Shown: one piece after another, positions 1 through 10,083 of the stretch
How positions within the stretch are numbered: position 1 is the stretch's first letter
How the letters are laid out: the number at the start of each line of letters is the position of its first letter
Assembly (NCBI GenBank): GCA_903813345.2
Contig: CAIIXF020000012.1
Coordinates: 22,890,184 to 22,954,183, forward strand
Source of the DNA: Owenia fusiformis
Taxonomy: Eukaryota; Annelida; Polychaeta; Sabellida; Oweniidae
Length of the DNA stretch: 64,000 nucleotides
Direction of reading: 5' to 3'
The notes under the pieces: model-generated
Seen by the model: only the letters and a program-made list of their open reading frames with translations
Database searches by the model: none
What the model was told of the DNA's origin: nothing
Translations under genes and position numbers: made by a program

Positions 1-235
1 GCAGCTGTTGTCTCAGTTGTGTCGTTGGTTATCGGGCTCCTCATCTCCAAGCTGAAAGTGAACCTGAAAACAGAGGAACTAAACTGATGTAATAATTGAA
101 TAATAAAAAATGTACTTACTTTGGTGCTTTGGTGACAGGAACACGAACACCTCTCGCCCATGATACTGTTTACGTGGACTGGTCCAGCTGTCGCCCTTAC
201 TTAGTGTGTTGACTGCTTCTCTCTCATAGTTGTAC
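1..235 (-). CDS. Partial gene of unknown identity: one complete internal exon (116/120-235) and part of the next (1-~62)
   Basis: Read on the minus strand, a pyrimidine-rich tract ending TTTCTTTCAG precedes position 235. From there one frame is open (YNYEREAVNTLSKGDSW..., ending FVFLSPKHQ). The strong donor A|GTAAGT follows at 119-118. The other two frames are closed, so this looks like a real exon of about 40 codons. Further along the minus strand, acceptors TTTTCAG and CACTTTCAG lie near 62-75 and lead into a frame open to the window edge (LEMRSPITNDTTETTA). Joining the two in frame needs the weaker donor AA|GTACAT at 115 instead of A|GTAAGT, so the junction is uncertain. I do not recognise the protein. 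The Thr-rich stretch would suit an extracellular region. The plus strand at 1-87 is also open and ends in a hydrophobic tail; see rejected items. Confidence 0.45.
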
Positions 236-1604
236 CTGAAAGAAACAAGATAAAAAAATGAAAAATACAAGGATGCAACTTGATCGAGTCACTTCCAATA
301 CAAGCGGAGGAGGGAATGCCAAGACATTCCTTTCATTGACTCTCGTAAATTTGTCCTAGCCTTGTACCCCTCCTGGCTCAACCAGATGTTTTGCACTGAT
401 GTGCCTAGAAAACACTCGTGAGAAGATTTGTTTTGTAAAATGTGTAAAAAACGTGAAAATTCAGTGAAAAAAATCTTCTCACCAGTCTTTTCTAGGCACA
501 TAAGTGCACTCTTTGTGCAAAACTGGAAGATATAGACATTGTGGGAAAAGAGTGATTCTTGTTTGAAAAATAACATGTGACTCAATTGAGGGATGCAGAA
601 AATTTCCCATCATGCACCCTGACCTTAAAATATACAATAGTTAGGTTTTGCTCATATGTTTCTATTTTTCACAAACTGTTGTAATATGCTATTTCATCTT
701 ATTGCTTATCTTTTGAATTCAAAGTAGTAATAAATATAAATTGACTCGGACTGACGAATGAAAACACAAGTACAAGTTTGTGTATACGTATTCGAAATAA
801 CTTATTTCAAAAAGGCTCTACCATACAAATTAGGTTATTCTTTCAAAACAACATTTTTGCCCATGTTATTTTCTGGAACAAAATAAAGTATGAAGACATG
901 AGTGTATTTCCTTGCTTTCTTCAGGAAAGTATCATTACATTGTTTTCTCTAAGTAAACCTAGTAAGTGGTCAATGGAAAGTCAGTGTTATTGAGAAATTT
1001 GGAGTAGAAATTTGGAAAATCGAAAAGGTGGCCATTTTGAATGATTTTTCTTAAGAAATTTCATGGAGTTGCCAATTACTTTACTTTGTACAAGGAAATA
1101 ACATGGGCAGGTCCAGTATAGCATTTTTTAAATGTTGTTTGGAAAGAATAACCTAGCCATAGAAAATATCCGTACCGTTGTCGTTGTGCTGCATGACACC
1201 CCCATTCGTTCTTTTGTAGTTTGTGATTTTACCTATTCCTTAGTGTTCTTCGTCTGGAACCACTGCATGCTTTAAGACACTTGTTATAGTTTATAACTTT
1301 TGTTTAGTCCCATACTTGGCGGCTCTGCTTATTCATTTTGTCTACAACAACGGCAAATAAGAGCAATTTTCATGATATACTGTGTTATTTTCGTTTTTAC
1401 GTATCGGCATTTTTCAACTTCGAAAATTCCTTTGTTCTTATTTGTATAATGAATGCTCATAGGGATCTAACCACGTGATCAGACGTTAGGTGGTCTGTTG
1501 AGATTGACCAATGAACACCGCCGAGAAATTGCTGTAATTGAATGCTAGTACGCATCAGTTTTAAGCGTCTGGTATCAGACGCTAAAGAGTCAATAAAAGA
1601 TGTA
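236..1604. other. Intergenic or intronic AT-rich DNA with one foldback hairpin
   Basis: No convincing coding exon. Positions about 385-525 form an imperfect hairpin: the arm TGTGCCTAGAAAACACTCG and its partner near 480-505 (CTTTTCTAGGCACATAAG) surround a short AT-rich loop, as in a MITE. Around 1490-1585 there is a short palindromic CAGACG-type motif. Nothing else was identified. Confidence 0.5.
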
Positions 1605-4090
1605 TACGAGGGCGGATTCATAAGTAGTGGGACAAATGCTATAACTTCACTTATATCAACCAGATGCTATTCAAACTTAGAACACAGAACCACAAACATG
1701 TGATAATCATTGTGTGAAAATTTCAAAAAGTTACACCCCACTTGTGAGAGTTCCAATCATGACGTTACAACAGGGTTCACGGAGCACATTGTTTGTCACT
1801 AATTGCTAGTTAAATAACAAGTCTCTACTGATATTCAGGACGTGATGTAGTTCGTGACTTCTAGCGAGTCCTTTTGTGGAGCACATCAATTCTGTGCAAG
1901 ACTATTGATTCCTTATCCTTCTGGTGCAATCTCACTCTTTCTCAAAGTATTCGCCATGACAATCAATGCATTTTTGGCATCTCCTCAACCATTCTAGGTA
2001 TGCACCCTCAAAACCATATTTTCAAGATTGGTCATCTCGGCTCTCACATCATATTCAGAATAGATATACAGAATACCACCTATATACTGTCGATTTTTTT
2101 TCTTCTTCTTTCCCATAGACTTCCAACAAACCTCTATAGGTCTCTAATACTGAAAACCTTTTCAAAGCATTAAATTGAAAGGGGACCACCACCATGGTCA
2201 CATGATCAGTCGTGTGGAGGTAAGCTCCCAGTTGAAATAAAAGCACTGTCCTCCTTTGATTTATGTGAAAAGTAGCTATTACCCTCATGTATTGATCAGT
2301 TTGTGTGTCACACGACTAATCCACACCATATGCTTCATTCAACATATTTTATGCTATTAAGCTACATATAAAAACACTACTTTGCAGTAAAAACGTACTA
2401 CTGGATGAACTAAGGTTAGGGTAATTAAATTAGTTGTTTCTCATTCTTGCCCGCGTGTGGCCCAATCCCCCCTCCATCTTTTTTCTGCCATTTCTGAGAA
2501 AAAACACCGTACCTCGCGCGCATCCATGGCGTGTGAAACACTTTTTTTTTACTTTTTATGGATCAGGATAATTGACAATATCGTGGTACTGATATATGAT
2601 CAAATATACCAGTAAAGTAGGCTAAATTCAACATATAAATTCAACATAAACTCAGTTTATTTCCTTCAAAATTAGTTATTTGTTTTTACAGTTATTTTAA
2701 AGAAAAAAATCATCCCGTCCCTCATCAGCATTTTAGATAGACAAAAAAGGTAATATAAAAACCGTCATTCCCGTATCAATTTTGAAAATTAGAAGAAAGA
2801 GAAACAACTAATTTAATTACCCTGGCCTAACATAAAATACAAAGCCACTAGCTAGCTCATACAGTATACTTACCCCTTGCAAATTGTAATTTATTGAATT
2901 CACAGTAAACCCATCAATTTAAAAAAAAACAAAACAAAGAATATTGTTCTCATGGATCTATTATTCATGTTAAACTAACTATGAAAATATAAATATGAAA
3001 TAACGTGTTAGCTTGAAGTCATATATAAGATGAAGGGTGGCCTATCATTCTGAGACAAATGTTTTATCCAACGATTGTGATTTTCGAAGCTAAAATATGA
3101 TATCTGAGTAGATGGAAATACATTCCCATGAGATATGTATACATAGTCAAAAGTGATAACTATTATTGAGTGTAATGAAACGTATCCTTCGCTAAGGACG
3201 CTAACTGCTTTTGTTTGAGATAATTATCATGAAATATTTTTAAATTAATTTTTATGTGTGTCATTGATCCTAATCCACCCTGTAGTCTGGTGTTTGTAGA
3301 GCATTGCACCTCGTACAACTTATTCTCACAAATATCAAACCTCATTTACTAATTAATTTTTTGTGTGAATATGAAGAGTCCAAGCATTGCTTTTTTTATG
3401 TTTACTGTATAGCTATATTTAGCCTTGATATCCATGATTTTTTAAAACAAAATCTCACCGTTAGATTTCGAGCTATTCATGTTTACTCATTTTTCTAATT
3501 GGAAACAATGCAAATCTCATTTTTTCAAAGGAAAAAAATTGAAATTCTAAGACGGTGAAAAATCATTAAAAAATACACAGATTCAGAATCCGGCAAGCAT
3601 TTTCCCTTATTCCTCTCCGTTAAGAAGTTTTGTAAGGCGGTGGATCCCTTTAATCACAGCACAGATGTTTATACGTGATTCTTGCTTTTTCAATGCTATT
3701 TTAATCAAATTTTGCTCCATCCAAAAAGGACTGAAAATGGCAGTGCTTTGTATGACATCACAATAGCAAGATGATGTAATATATTTTACAGTTGTCATGA
3801 CTACAAGGCTTGAGACAATATGAAACCAAATATTTAAAAATAACTATCATTTTGAGATATTTATGAGCATATTTATGTTGATCAAGCCCTTTATTTTTTA
3901 ATTGCTCCGTTAACCCCTACTTTTGGTTACCATAGCAACCGTTGTTGCTTGGAAACATTATGAATTAAATTGAAATTTCACCACACAATGCCTTATATCC
4001 TAGTCCGTTCATGTGCCAAATTTGGTTGAGATATGTACACAGGGATTTGCTGCCTTAGAAAAGTCCCATTACTTATGAATCCCCCTCGTA
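1605..4090 (-). mobile_element. Decayed mariner-like transposon with TA target duplication
   Basis: The left terminus TACGAGGGCGGATTCATAAG (1605) and the right terminus ending CTTATGAATCCCCCTCGTA (4090) are inverted repeats with few mismatches. Both are flanked by TA, the target of Tc1/mariner elements. On the minus strand around 1935-2010 a short translation reads EWLRRCQKCIDCHGEYFEKE, which resembles the typical C-terminus of mariner transposases (W.KCIe..GeY.EK). Stops and frameshifts break the rest of the coding region, and another MITE is inserted at about 2411-2832. The element is a fossil. Confidence 0.7.
2411..2832. mobile_element. MITE nested in the mariner element
   Basis: The left arm GGTTAGGGTAATTAAATTAG (about 2413) and the right arm near 2806-2832 (CTAATTTAATTACCCTGGCC) are inverted repeats of about 35 bp including TTGTTTCTC/GAAACAA. 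They enclose about 350 bp of AT-rich, non-coding DNA. This is the structure of a small non-autonomous DNA transposon inserted in the older mariner. Confidence 0.6.
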
Positions 4091-4159
4091 TATATCAGTT
4101 CCAAATATATTTTATTTCCCAAATGGTTTCCTAATCGCGTTCGAATTTCGCGACGCTGG

Positions 4160-4718
4160 ACATTAAATGTATGTATGTTTATTTATTAATTTATGTGCCT
4201 CGTATAGAATACCCAGCCTATTTTAGGCTTATCGGGCGCATTGTACAATATATTTGAAAGCAATATTATAAGATTATTAAACAAAGCTTGCTCGTTCGAT
4301 AAGAGCATTATTCAGGAATATTCCAGTATGGCGCACTAATCTAAAATCATGTAATAAAAGTTTCAAACATCATCATCAATAATAGGTTCTTGTTTTTGTA
4401 AAATACGTTTAACAGACAAAAATAAGTCATCTCGTTAGTTGTTATATGATGGGCATACTAGTAAAAAGTGGAACTCGTCCTCAATAATGGATTATCGTTC
4501 TTACAATGTAAGCAAAGTCTCTGGTCAACTGGGGTGGATCTGTATTTTCCAGTCTCCAGCATTAATGGTAGTGTGCCTGATCTTGCTTTTGCAAGCAATG
4601 ATCTGAATGTTCTTGGTAAACAGTTCTTGACATAATCTTCTGTTCCAAATGATGTTTTAAATGTCCTATAAGTCCTTAGATTTGGCATATTGGCGATCTT
4701 AAGTTTCCATTCTTCGTT
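4160..4718 (-). mobile_element. LINE 3' end: C-terminal fragment of a non-LTR reverse transcriptase
   Basis: On the minus strand 4718-4458 encodes the tail of a non-LTR retrotransposon polyprotein: NEEWKLKIANMPNLRTYRTF at the upstream end, then ...CLPRTFRSLLAKARSGTLPL, then ...VDQRLCLHC. The LRTYRTFK motif, an R.G..PL.LETG.Y region and a CxxC pair typify the C-terminus of a LINE family that I know from molluscs and other marine invertebrates. Downstream (4160-4457) is AT-rich 3' UTR-like sequence. The reading frame is cut at 4719 by the inverted terminal repeat of the next element. The RT fragment at 9017-9207 has the same strand and order and may be the displaced upstream part. Confidence 0.7.
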
Positions 4719-4961
4719 GTTTTTGGGAGTGGTGACTTAGACAATGTCCTGAGACATCACCTGTAGTAAATACGCATATGTCATGCAATCTGTATTCATG
4801 GTGAGAGGTCTCGTTCGGGGGGCCTGGGAGACAAGGTCTAGTAGCCAAGCTTCCCCTAACCACCGTCAGTACTCATGTGACGGGTCGTGTATATTTGGTA
4901 GATCCTAGGGTAATGACATTGGTGTGTTATTCCCTATCTTCATTAACGTAGAGAGAGGCCG
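4719..4961 (+). repeat. Left 243-bp terminal inverted repeat (block A)
   Basis: Begins GTTTTTGGGAGTGGTGACTT and ends GTAGAGAGAGGCCG. It matches the reverse complement of 8332-8574 at all but about four positions. It interrupts a LINE reading frame, which marks the outer boundary precisely. Confidence 0.85.
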
Positions 4962-5109
4962 GACATCCCGATCCTGTAGCGGATCTTCTCCCTTATATGT
5001 TGGTCATTATAAGGGCCCAAGATGTTTCGAACTCATGGGGGTATCCCATGATTGTTCTTCCTCAGCGGCCGAATGAATGTTGTATGTGATATATTGTGAT
5101 TTTATTATG

Positions 5110-6840
5110 ATTATATTGTGAATGATAATGCTGTTTTGTTTCTATCATTCAGTTGTATTTAATAGGTTTCCCGTATTCGTTTTTAGCGGGGGGGGGGTGG
5201 TTGTATATGCGTATTGGTTTATTGCATAAAGGCGTGTTCAGTTTATTGATGAATTTTGGTTTGGTTTGGTTTGTGGTTAAGCCATATGGTCATGTATGTT
5301 ATATGTTGATATTGTGTGTATTTAAAGGGTTGTTGGCTTGTTCGTGTTTGGTTGTATTTAGTGGCATGTTGGGGTGTTTTCAATTTGTTGAGTTGGTGTG
5401 CGTTTGGCGGTGTCTTTGGTGGGTTGAGGGTAGGTAAATGCCATTTTGGTGGTTCAAGTGGAAAGTTTAGTGTTTCAGCTTTCCGTTGGTATATGTGATG
5501 TGTTGCTAGCATGTTTTGTTGTTGAGATATTAACTTGAATATAGGGTTTAATGGCCCGTATTTTAAATATTTTGGTTTTCCGATATTTGTGTTTTATCGG
5601 GGAGGGTGTATGTGTATTGGTTAATTGTATCGGGGTATGGTCGGTTCAATGTTGAAATTAGATATGGTTGTTTTGTTCATTGTTTCAGCTTCATGGTCAG
5701 GTATATGTTATGTTCATATTGTGTGTATTAGAAGAGTTGTTGACTTTTTCGTGTTTGGTCGTGTTTTGGTGTTTTCGGCATTTTGCGGTATTTTCGATTT
5801 GTTGAGTTGGTTTGAGTTTGGTGGTGACTAGGATGGGTCTATGGTAGGTAAATTGTCTTTTGATGGTTCAGGTGGCTTGCTTAATGTTTTAGCTTTCCGT
5901 TGGTGTGTGCATTATGTTCGTAGCATATCTCGTTGTTGAGATATTAACTTAAGTGTAGGGTTTAATGGCCCGTATTTCAAATATTTTGATTTTCTCATAT
6001 TTGTGTTTTATCGGGAGGGTGTATGCGTATTGGTTAATTGCATCATGGTATGGTCAGTTCGATGTTGAAATTTTAATTTGGTTGTTTTGTTCATTGTGTC
6101 AGCTTCATGGCCAGGTAAATGTAATATTCATATTGTGTGTTTTAGAAGGGTTGTTAACTTTCCCGTGTTGGGAAGTGTTTTGGTGTTTTCGGCGTTTTGT
6201 GGTATTTTCGATTTGTTGAGTTGGTTTGAGTTTGGTGGTGTCTGGGTTAGGTCTATTGTCGGTGAATCGTTTTTCTGTCGGTTCAGGTGGCAAGTTTAAT
6301 GTTTTAGCTTTCAGTTGGTGTGTGCATTATGTTTGTGGCATATCTTGTTGTTGAGATATTAACTTGAATGAAAGGTTTAATGGCCCGTGTTTTAAATATT
6401 TTGATTTTCCCTTATTTGTGTTTTATCGGGAGGGTGTATGTGTATTGGTTGATTGCATCCGGGGGTATGGTCGGTTCAATGTTGAAATCGAATCTGGTTG
6501 TTTTGTTCATTGTTTCGGCTTCATAGTCAGGTGTATGTTATGTTCATATTGTGTTTATTAGAAGAGTTGTTGATTTTTTCGTGTTTAGTCGCGTTTTGGT
6601 GTTTTCGTCATTTTGCGGTGTTTTTGATTTGTTGAGTTGGTTTGAGTTTGGTGGTGACTAGCATGGGTTTATGGTAGGTAAATTGTCTTTTGATGGTTCA
6701 GGTGGCTTGGTTAATGTTTTGGCTTTCTGTTGGTGTTTGCATTGTGTTCGTGGTGCATCTTGTTGTTGAGATATTATCTTGAATGTAGGGTTTGGTGGCC
6801 CGTATTTCAAATATTTGAATTTCTCATATTATTGTCGGTT
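5110..6840. repeat. Four tandem 415-bp units, extremely G/T-rich on the plus strand
   Basis: The marker GTTGAGATATTAACTT recurs at about 5521, 5935, 6350 and 6765, giving a period of 414-415 bp. Each unit also contains TTTAATGGCCCGTATTT and TTTTATCGGG. C is rare on the plus strand throughout. The first unit is the most diverged. Several short ORFs run through the units on both strands but have no coherent protein pattern, so I treat the array as non-coding. Just outside it, 7020-7060 is a short (ATTC)n run. Confidence 0.75.
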
Positions 6841-7166
6841 TTATTGAAAGATGTCGCTCTTTGTTAATTCCTTTAAGTTTGGTTAGAAGGGCTGATATTT
6901 TTTAAGATTGGTAGGTAAGGTTGATTTTGGTGAGTTCGAAGTGTATCTATGGGTGAGGTTATATTGTTGGTGTCGGTAGTGGTTGTATGTGGTTGTGTGT
7001 GTGTTTTTAATTGGTTGTTGTATTCATTCATTCATTCATTTATTCATTCATACAGTTATACCGTTGGTAGGTTATTGTAAGGAATTTGGGTTATAATTCA
7101 TAAATGTAATAACTCTTTTGGTAGAGATAGGTGGCCCTAAGAAGGGCCGGAGTTTGTTGAAGATTG

Positions 7167-7856
7167 TTATCTGCTGCGTTGGTTAGGTGTCATGGCTTGT
7201 TTTCTCTTGGATCTGTACTCTGACGCTGTGTTTCGTAGATCTTTGGTTGTTTTCTCTGCTTCAATTTTGCCCATGGTGATGGCCAGTTTGTTTGTGAGGG
7301 TGTCCACTTGTTTTTTGTGGAAGGCAAGTCTTGTTTGGCTGTGTAGGGTGGCTGCATCTTTCAAGTCGTTCCCGCATTTGTACAATATTGCGTCGAACGC
7401 TTCTTTGATGTCAGTCGTGTCTTTATCGGGTACCCCACATGGTATTTTGGGGATGAGTCCTTTTGGGATCCCCGAGGGCGAGTTGGTTATTGCTTGAAGT
7501 GCGCCTTGGTGCCGTGTTTCCCATAAGATTTCTCTTTTGAGCGACTCTGAGGTTGTTTGTTCTGTGGCATGTTGGTTGTTTTTGGCATTCTTGGCTGGTG
7601 TCAGCCCCAGTTTTTCCATGATGTTGCTGTTCCCGGGGGTTTGGTAGGGTAGGGTGGCGCCTTTTCTGTTGAGGTTCAGTTTCAGCTTCGCCTTGGTTTT
7701 GGTTTTACCCAAGTTTGCCTGGTGTTGCCGTTTGAGCTTGTTCATTTGGCTGTCAGGTACAGTTGTTAGCTCTGTAGATGCTTTGAAATCGTGTTGCTCG
7801 ACTTCCATGGGTGATGGTGTTCCGAGTAAGTTCTCAATGTGGTTACTATTCTCCAT
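7167..7856 (-). CDS. Gag-like or nucleic-acid-binding ORF of the TIR element (229 aa)
   Basis: An uninterrupted 229-codon ORF starts at an ATG on 7856. It is by far the longest ORF in the element and is intact, which fits the near-identical termini. The N-terminal 30 residues are acidic to neutral. Residues about 38-75 are very basic (KLKRQHQANLGKTKTKAKLK). A proline/glycine-rich middle (SGIPKGLIPKIPCGVPDKD) precedes a C-terminal third with heptad-like hydrophobic spacing, probably a coiled coil (QVDTLTNKLAITMGKIEAEK). A basic segment plus coiled coil resembles ORF1 or Gag proteins of retroelements, but there is no CCHC zinc knuckle, so the function is inference. The block A-B copy at 7891-8242 lies just upstream and could carry its promoter. 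Confidence 0.6.
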   Translation of the reverse strand: MENSNHIENLLGTPSPMEVEQHDFKASTELTTVPDSQMNKLKRQHQANLGKTKTKAKLKLNLNRKGATLPYQTPGNSNIMEKLGLTPAKNAKNNQHATEQTTSESLKREILWETRHQGALQAITNSPSGIPKGLIPKIPCGVPDKDTTDIKEAFDAILYKCGNDLKDAATLHSQTRLAFHKKQVDTLTNKLAITMGKIEAEKTTKDLRNTASEYRSKRKQAMTPNQRSR

Positions 7857-7890
7857 ATGGTAGGATTAATAGTTGTCACTGTGTGAATGG

Positions 7891-8242
7891 TGTTGGGAGT
7901 GGTGGCTTAGACCATGTCTTGAGACATCACCTATTATGAACACGCATGGTCATGCAGTCTGTGTCAATTGGTTAGAGGTCTCGTTGATTGGACCTGGGAG
8001 ATATGGTCTAGTGTCTAAGTTTCCCCAAACCATCGTCAGTTCTTATGTGACAGGTAGAGTATATTTATTTGATCCTAGGATGATGCCGTTAGTGGTGACA
8101 TCTCCTATTGTCATTAATGTAGAGAGCGGCCGGACATCCCGATCCTGTAGCGGATCTTCTCCCTTATATGTTGGTCATTATAAGGGCCCAAGATGTTTCG
8201 AACTCATGGGGGTATTCCATGATATGTTTCTCATCAGCGGCC
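7891..8242 (+). repeat. Internal direct copy of blocks A and B
   Basis: Starts TTGGGAGTGGTGGCTTAGAC. The A portion (7891 to about 8129) is clearly diverged from the terminal A. The B portion (about 8130-8242, beginning CCGGACATCCCGATCCTG and ending CAGCGGCC) is almost identical to 4960-5070. B contains GTTTCGAACTC, which resembles a Pol III B box (GGTTCGANNCC) with mismatches. Confidence 0.75.
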
Positions 8243-8331
8243 AAAGAAAAAAGGTTAAGAATATAGTGAGGGTTGTTTTTTCTGTTCAGGTTAAGCGTTT
8301 CGCTGGATTGTTATTGGTTTCTAAGGAATGT

Positions 8332-8574
8332 CGGCCTCTCTCTACGTTAATGAAGATAGGGAATAACACACCAATGTCATCACCCTAGGATCTACCAAAT
8401 ATACACGACCCGTCACATGAGTACTGACGGTGGTTAGGGGAAGCTTAGCTACTAGACCTTGTCTCCCAGGCCCCCCGAACGAGACCTCTCACCATGAATA
8501 CAGATTGCATGACATATGCGTATTTACTACAGATGATGTCTCAGGACATTGTCCAAGTCACCACTCCCAAAAAC
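8332..8574 (-). repeat. Right 243-bp terminal inverted repeat (block A)
   Basis: Ends ...AAGTCACCACTCCCAAAAAC at 8574. It is the inverse of 4719-4961. Inside the element the similarity stops abruptly after CGGCCTCTCTCTAC, and block B does not follow on this side. Confidence 0.85.
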
Positions 8575-9016
8575 TATTTAGTAAATGATACAATCTTTGA
8601 AATTTTAAAAAATCTTCTGAAACAATAATGGCTGTAGTTAAAAAGAAAATAGATCGATTTTAAATTCGGTTTTTTTCATTTTTTTCTTTTTCTAAGAATG
8701 ATATGAAATTTTTTAAAATTGTATCAATTAGAGCAATATATTGGGCACATTTTCTGAAAAAGTCAAAAGATTCTGTTCAGTGACCTTTCCTGAGCACCTA
8801 CTCTTAGCTGTTGTTCAGTCACATTTTCAGAGGGCTGAAAAGGTTATTTCATCATGTTTATGGTCATTCTGACCATTTCCATTGTGTTCCCAGTCATGTA
8901 AATGATATGTGGAACTAGTTAAACTGACTGGAGGTCCAAAGAGAACTCTGTTATCTTGGTTCAAAAAAGTTCAAAATCCAGCATGGTTTTGACATTTTTT
9001 GTTTTGTCATTTCCTG
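8575..9016. other. AT-rich DNA between transposons
   Basis: No ORF or structured repeat was identified. By position it could be decayed LINE sequence linking the RT fragment at 9017-9207 to the tail at 4458-4718, but I see no coding similarity. Confidence 0.4.
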
Positions 9017-9207
9017 TTAACTTCCATAGCACCTTAAGATAAGACCGAGATAACGGTACGATTTTGTTATCACTAAATTAAAATTTCCAAACTTGAAGTT
9101 AAAATCAGTTTTTGACCGTGCAGCCCGTCTGAAATTTGTTACTTGGGTTTTCTCTGTATTTACAGATAGACGCCATTTCGTTGTCCATACGTACATTGTA
9201 TCTAACA
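9017..9207 (-). pseudogene. Fragment of a LINE reverse transcriptase
   Basis: The minus-strand translation begins MLDTMYVWTTKWRLSVNTEK and ends SYRYLGLIL. The W....W.L..N..KT....F pattern followed by YLG is the palm-thumb boundary of non-LTR reverse transcriptases. The fragment is cut at 9208 by the terminus of another element and runs into a stop near 9017. It is inactive. It is probably the same LINE family as 4458-4718. Confidence 0.65.
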
Positions 9208-9327
9208 TTAGAGAGGTTTCGCAAACGATTTTTAGCTCAACGGATCCGTAGACGTAACGTATTTACCAGATTTATGCGTAGTCAGTTCAATTTATACGTG
9301 AAGCGATACGGAAAACACGAAAAATGA

Positions 9328-10083
9328 GGCTTTTCTAAGTTGGTCATTTACGTATCCCATTTTATCCTTCGATTATATTGATTTAAGTTCTAAAGGTATC
9401 ACTACATATTAACAAGAACAGTGTGTTGTGTATAATTTGACTTAAATTTGGTGAATGAATTTGTTTATTGTTTGACATAAATCGAGTTTTTCAAATGGTA
9501 TGTTCAATTCGCACAGCGTTTTAGCTACCCGTATCAAACTACGTAACGTATCGATGGAGAAAAAGTGTACTCAATACGTTTGTCTAACCGACAGCAATAC
9601 CGAAAGTACGTAAACTAACGCTTACTGTGCGTAGTTGTTTCCGTATCCATTTTGTCCTTCAAATCTTGATAAATCTTTCCCTAAATGTATAATTTTAGTA
9701 ACCCACACATGTTATCATGCATATCGTGCTAATTTTGATGCCATAACAGGCTTATCTGTTGATAAATTCGATTATTAGTAGGTGGCCTGCAAGTTTTACG
9801 AATAAAGCTTTAGACATATTTGTTGGTAGACAGACGTACGGTCTATAATTTCTAGGGTCAATAGCAATACCTTAGTCAATTTAGGACCATCAAACCAGTT
9901 GTTAGCAGCTATAAAGGCCACCCGAATCTATATTTTGTGCCCCAAGTCACGCTCTAAATTCATAGAGAGCAGGGTTTTGGACTTCCTTGAGTACAACAGC
10001 TTGGTCCTGACCTCGACTATGAATGTGATATTGGGTCTAAAGGTGGCGTCCCGTATCCAGCTTTTGCCAAGGGGGAGCTTTTT
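9328..10083. other. Non-coding interior of the 9208-13129 element
   Basis: AT-rich. A short open frame on the plus strand (9899-10096, 65 codons) has no recognisable motif. Several ACGTAA and CGTAT words resemble the element ends. Confidence 0.35.

Larger units (their letters stand above)
4719..8574 (-). mobile_element. 3.86-kb element with 243-bp terminal inverted repeats, gag-like ORF and 415-bp tandem repeats; class unassigned
   Basis: The left terminus (4719-4961) and right terminus (8332-8574) are inverted repeats of 243 bp with about four differences, so the insertion looks young. Order on the plus strand: terminus A; block B (4962-5070); a strongly G/T-rich region with four 415-bp tandem units (about 5110-6840); a 229-codon minus-strand ORF (7167-7856); a diverged direct copy of A plus a nearly unchanged copy of B (7891-8242); about 90 bp of spacer; inverted A. 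I see no reverse transcriptase, integrase, tyrosine recombinase or DDE transposase. It may be a non-autonomous derivative of a DIRS-like or other gag-bearing element, or something else. No clear target-site duplication was found. Confidence 0.75.

Noticed and set aside
1-87. Plus-strand open frame ending in a hydrophobic tail and TGA
   Set aside because: It would be a C-terminal membrane anchor, but the adjacent minus-strand exon has far better splice signals and the same bases are open there too. I cannot prove either, so I kept only the minus-strand reading.
5153-6561. Several plus-strand ORFs rich in Phe, Val, Leu and Gly
   Set aside because: They come from G/T-rich tandem DNA in different frames of the same 415-bp unit, so they are compositional artefacts and not membrane proteins.
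7873-8388. 171-codon plus-strand ORF
   Set aside because: It lies across the internal A-B repeat and into the inverted terminus. It is a by-product of repeat sequence with no protein motif.
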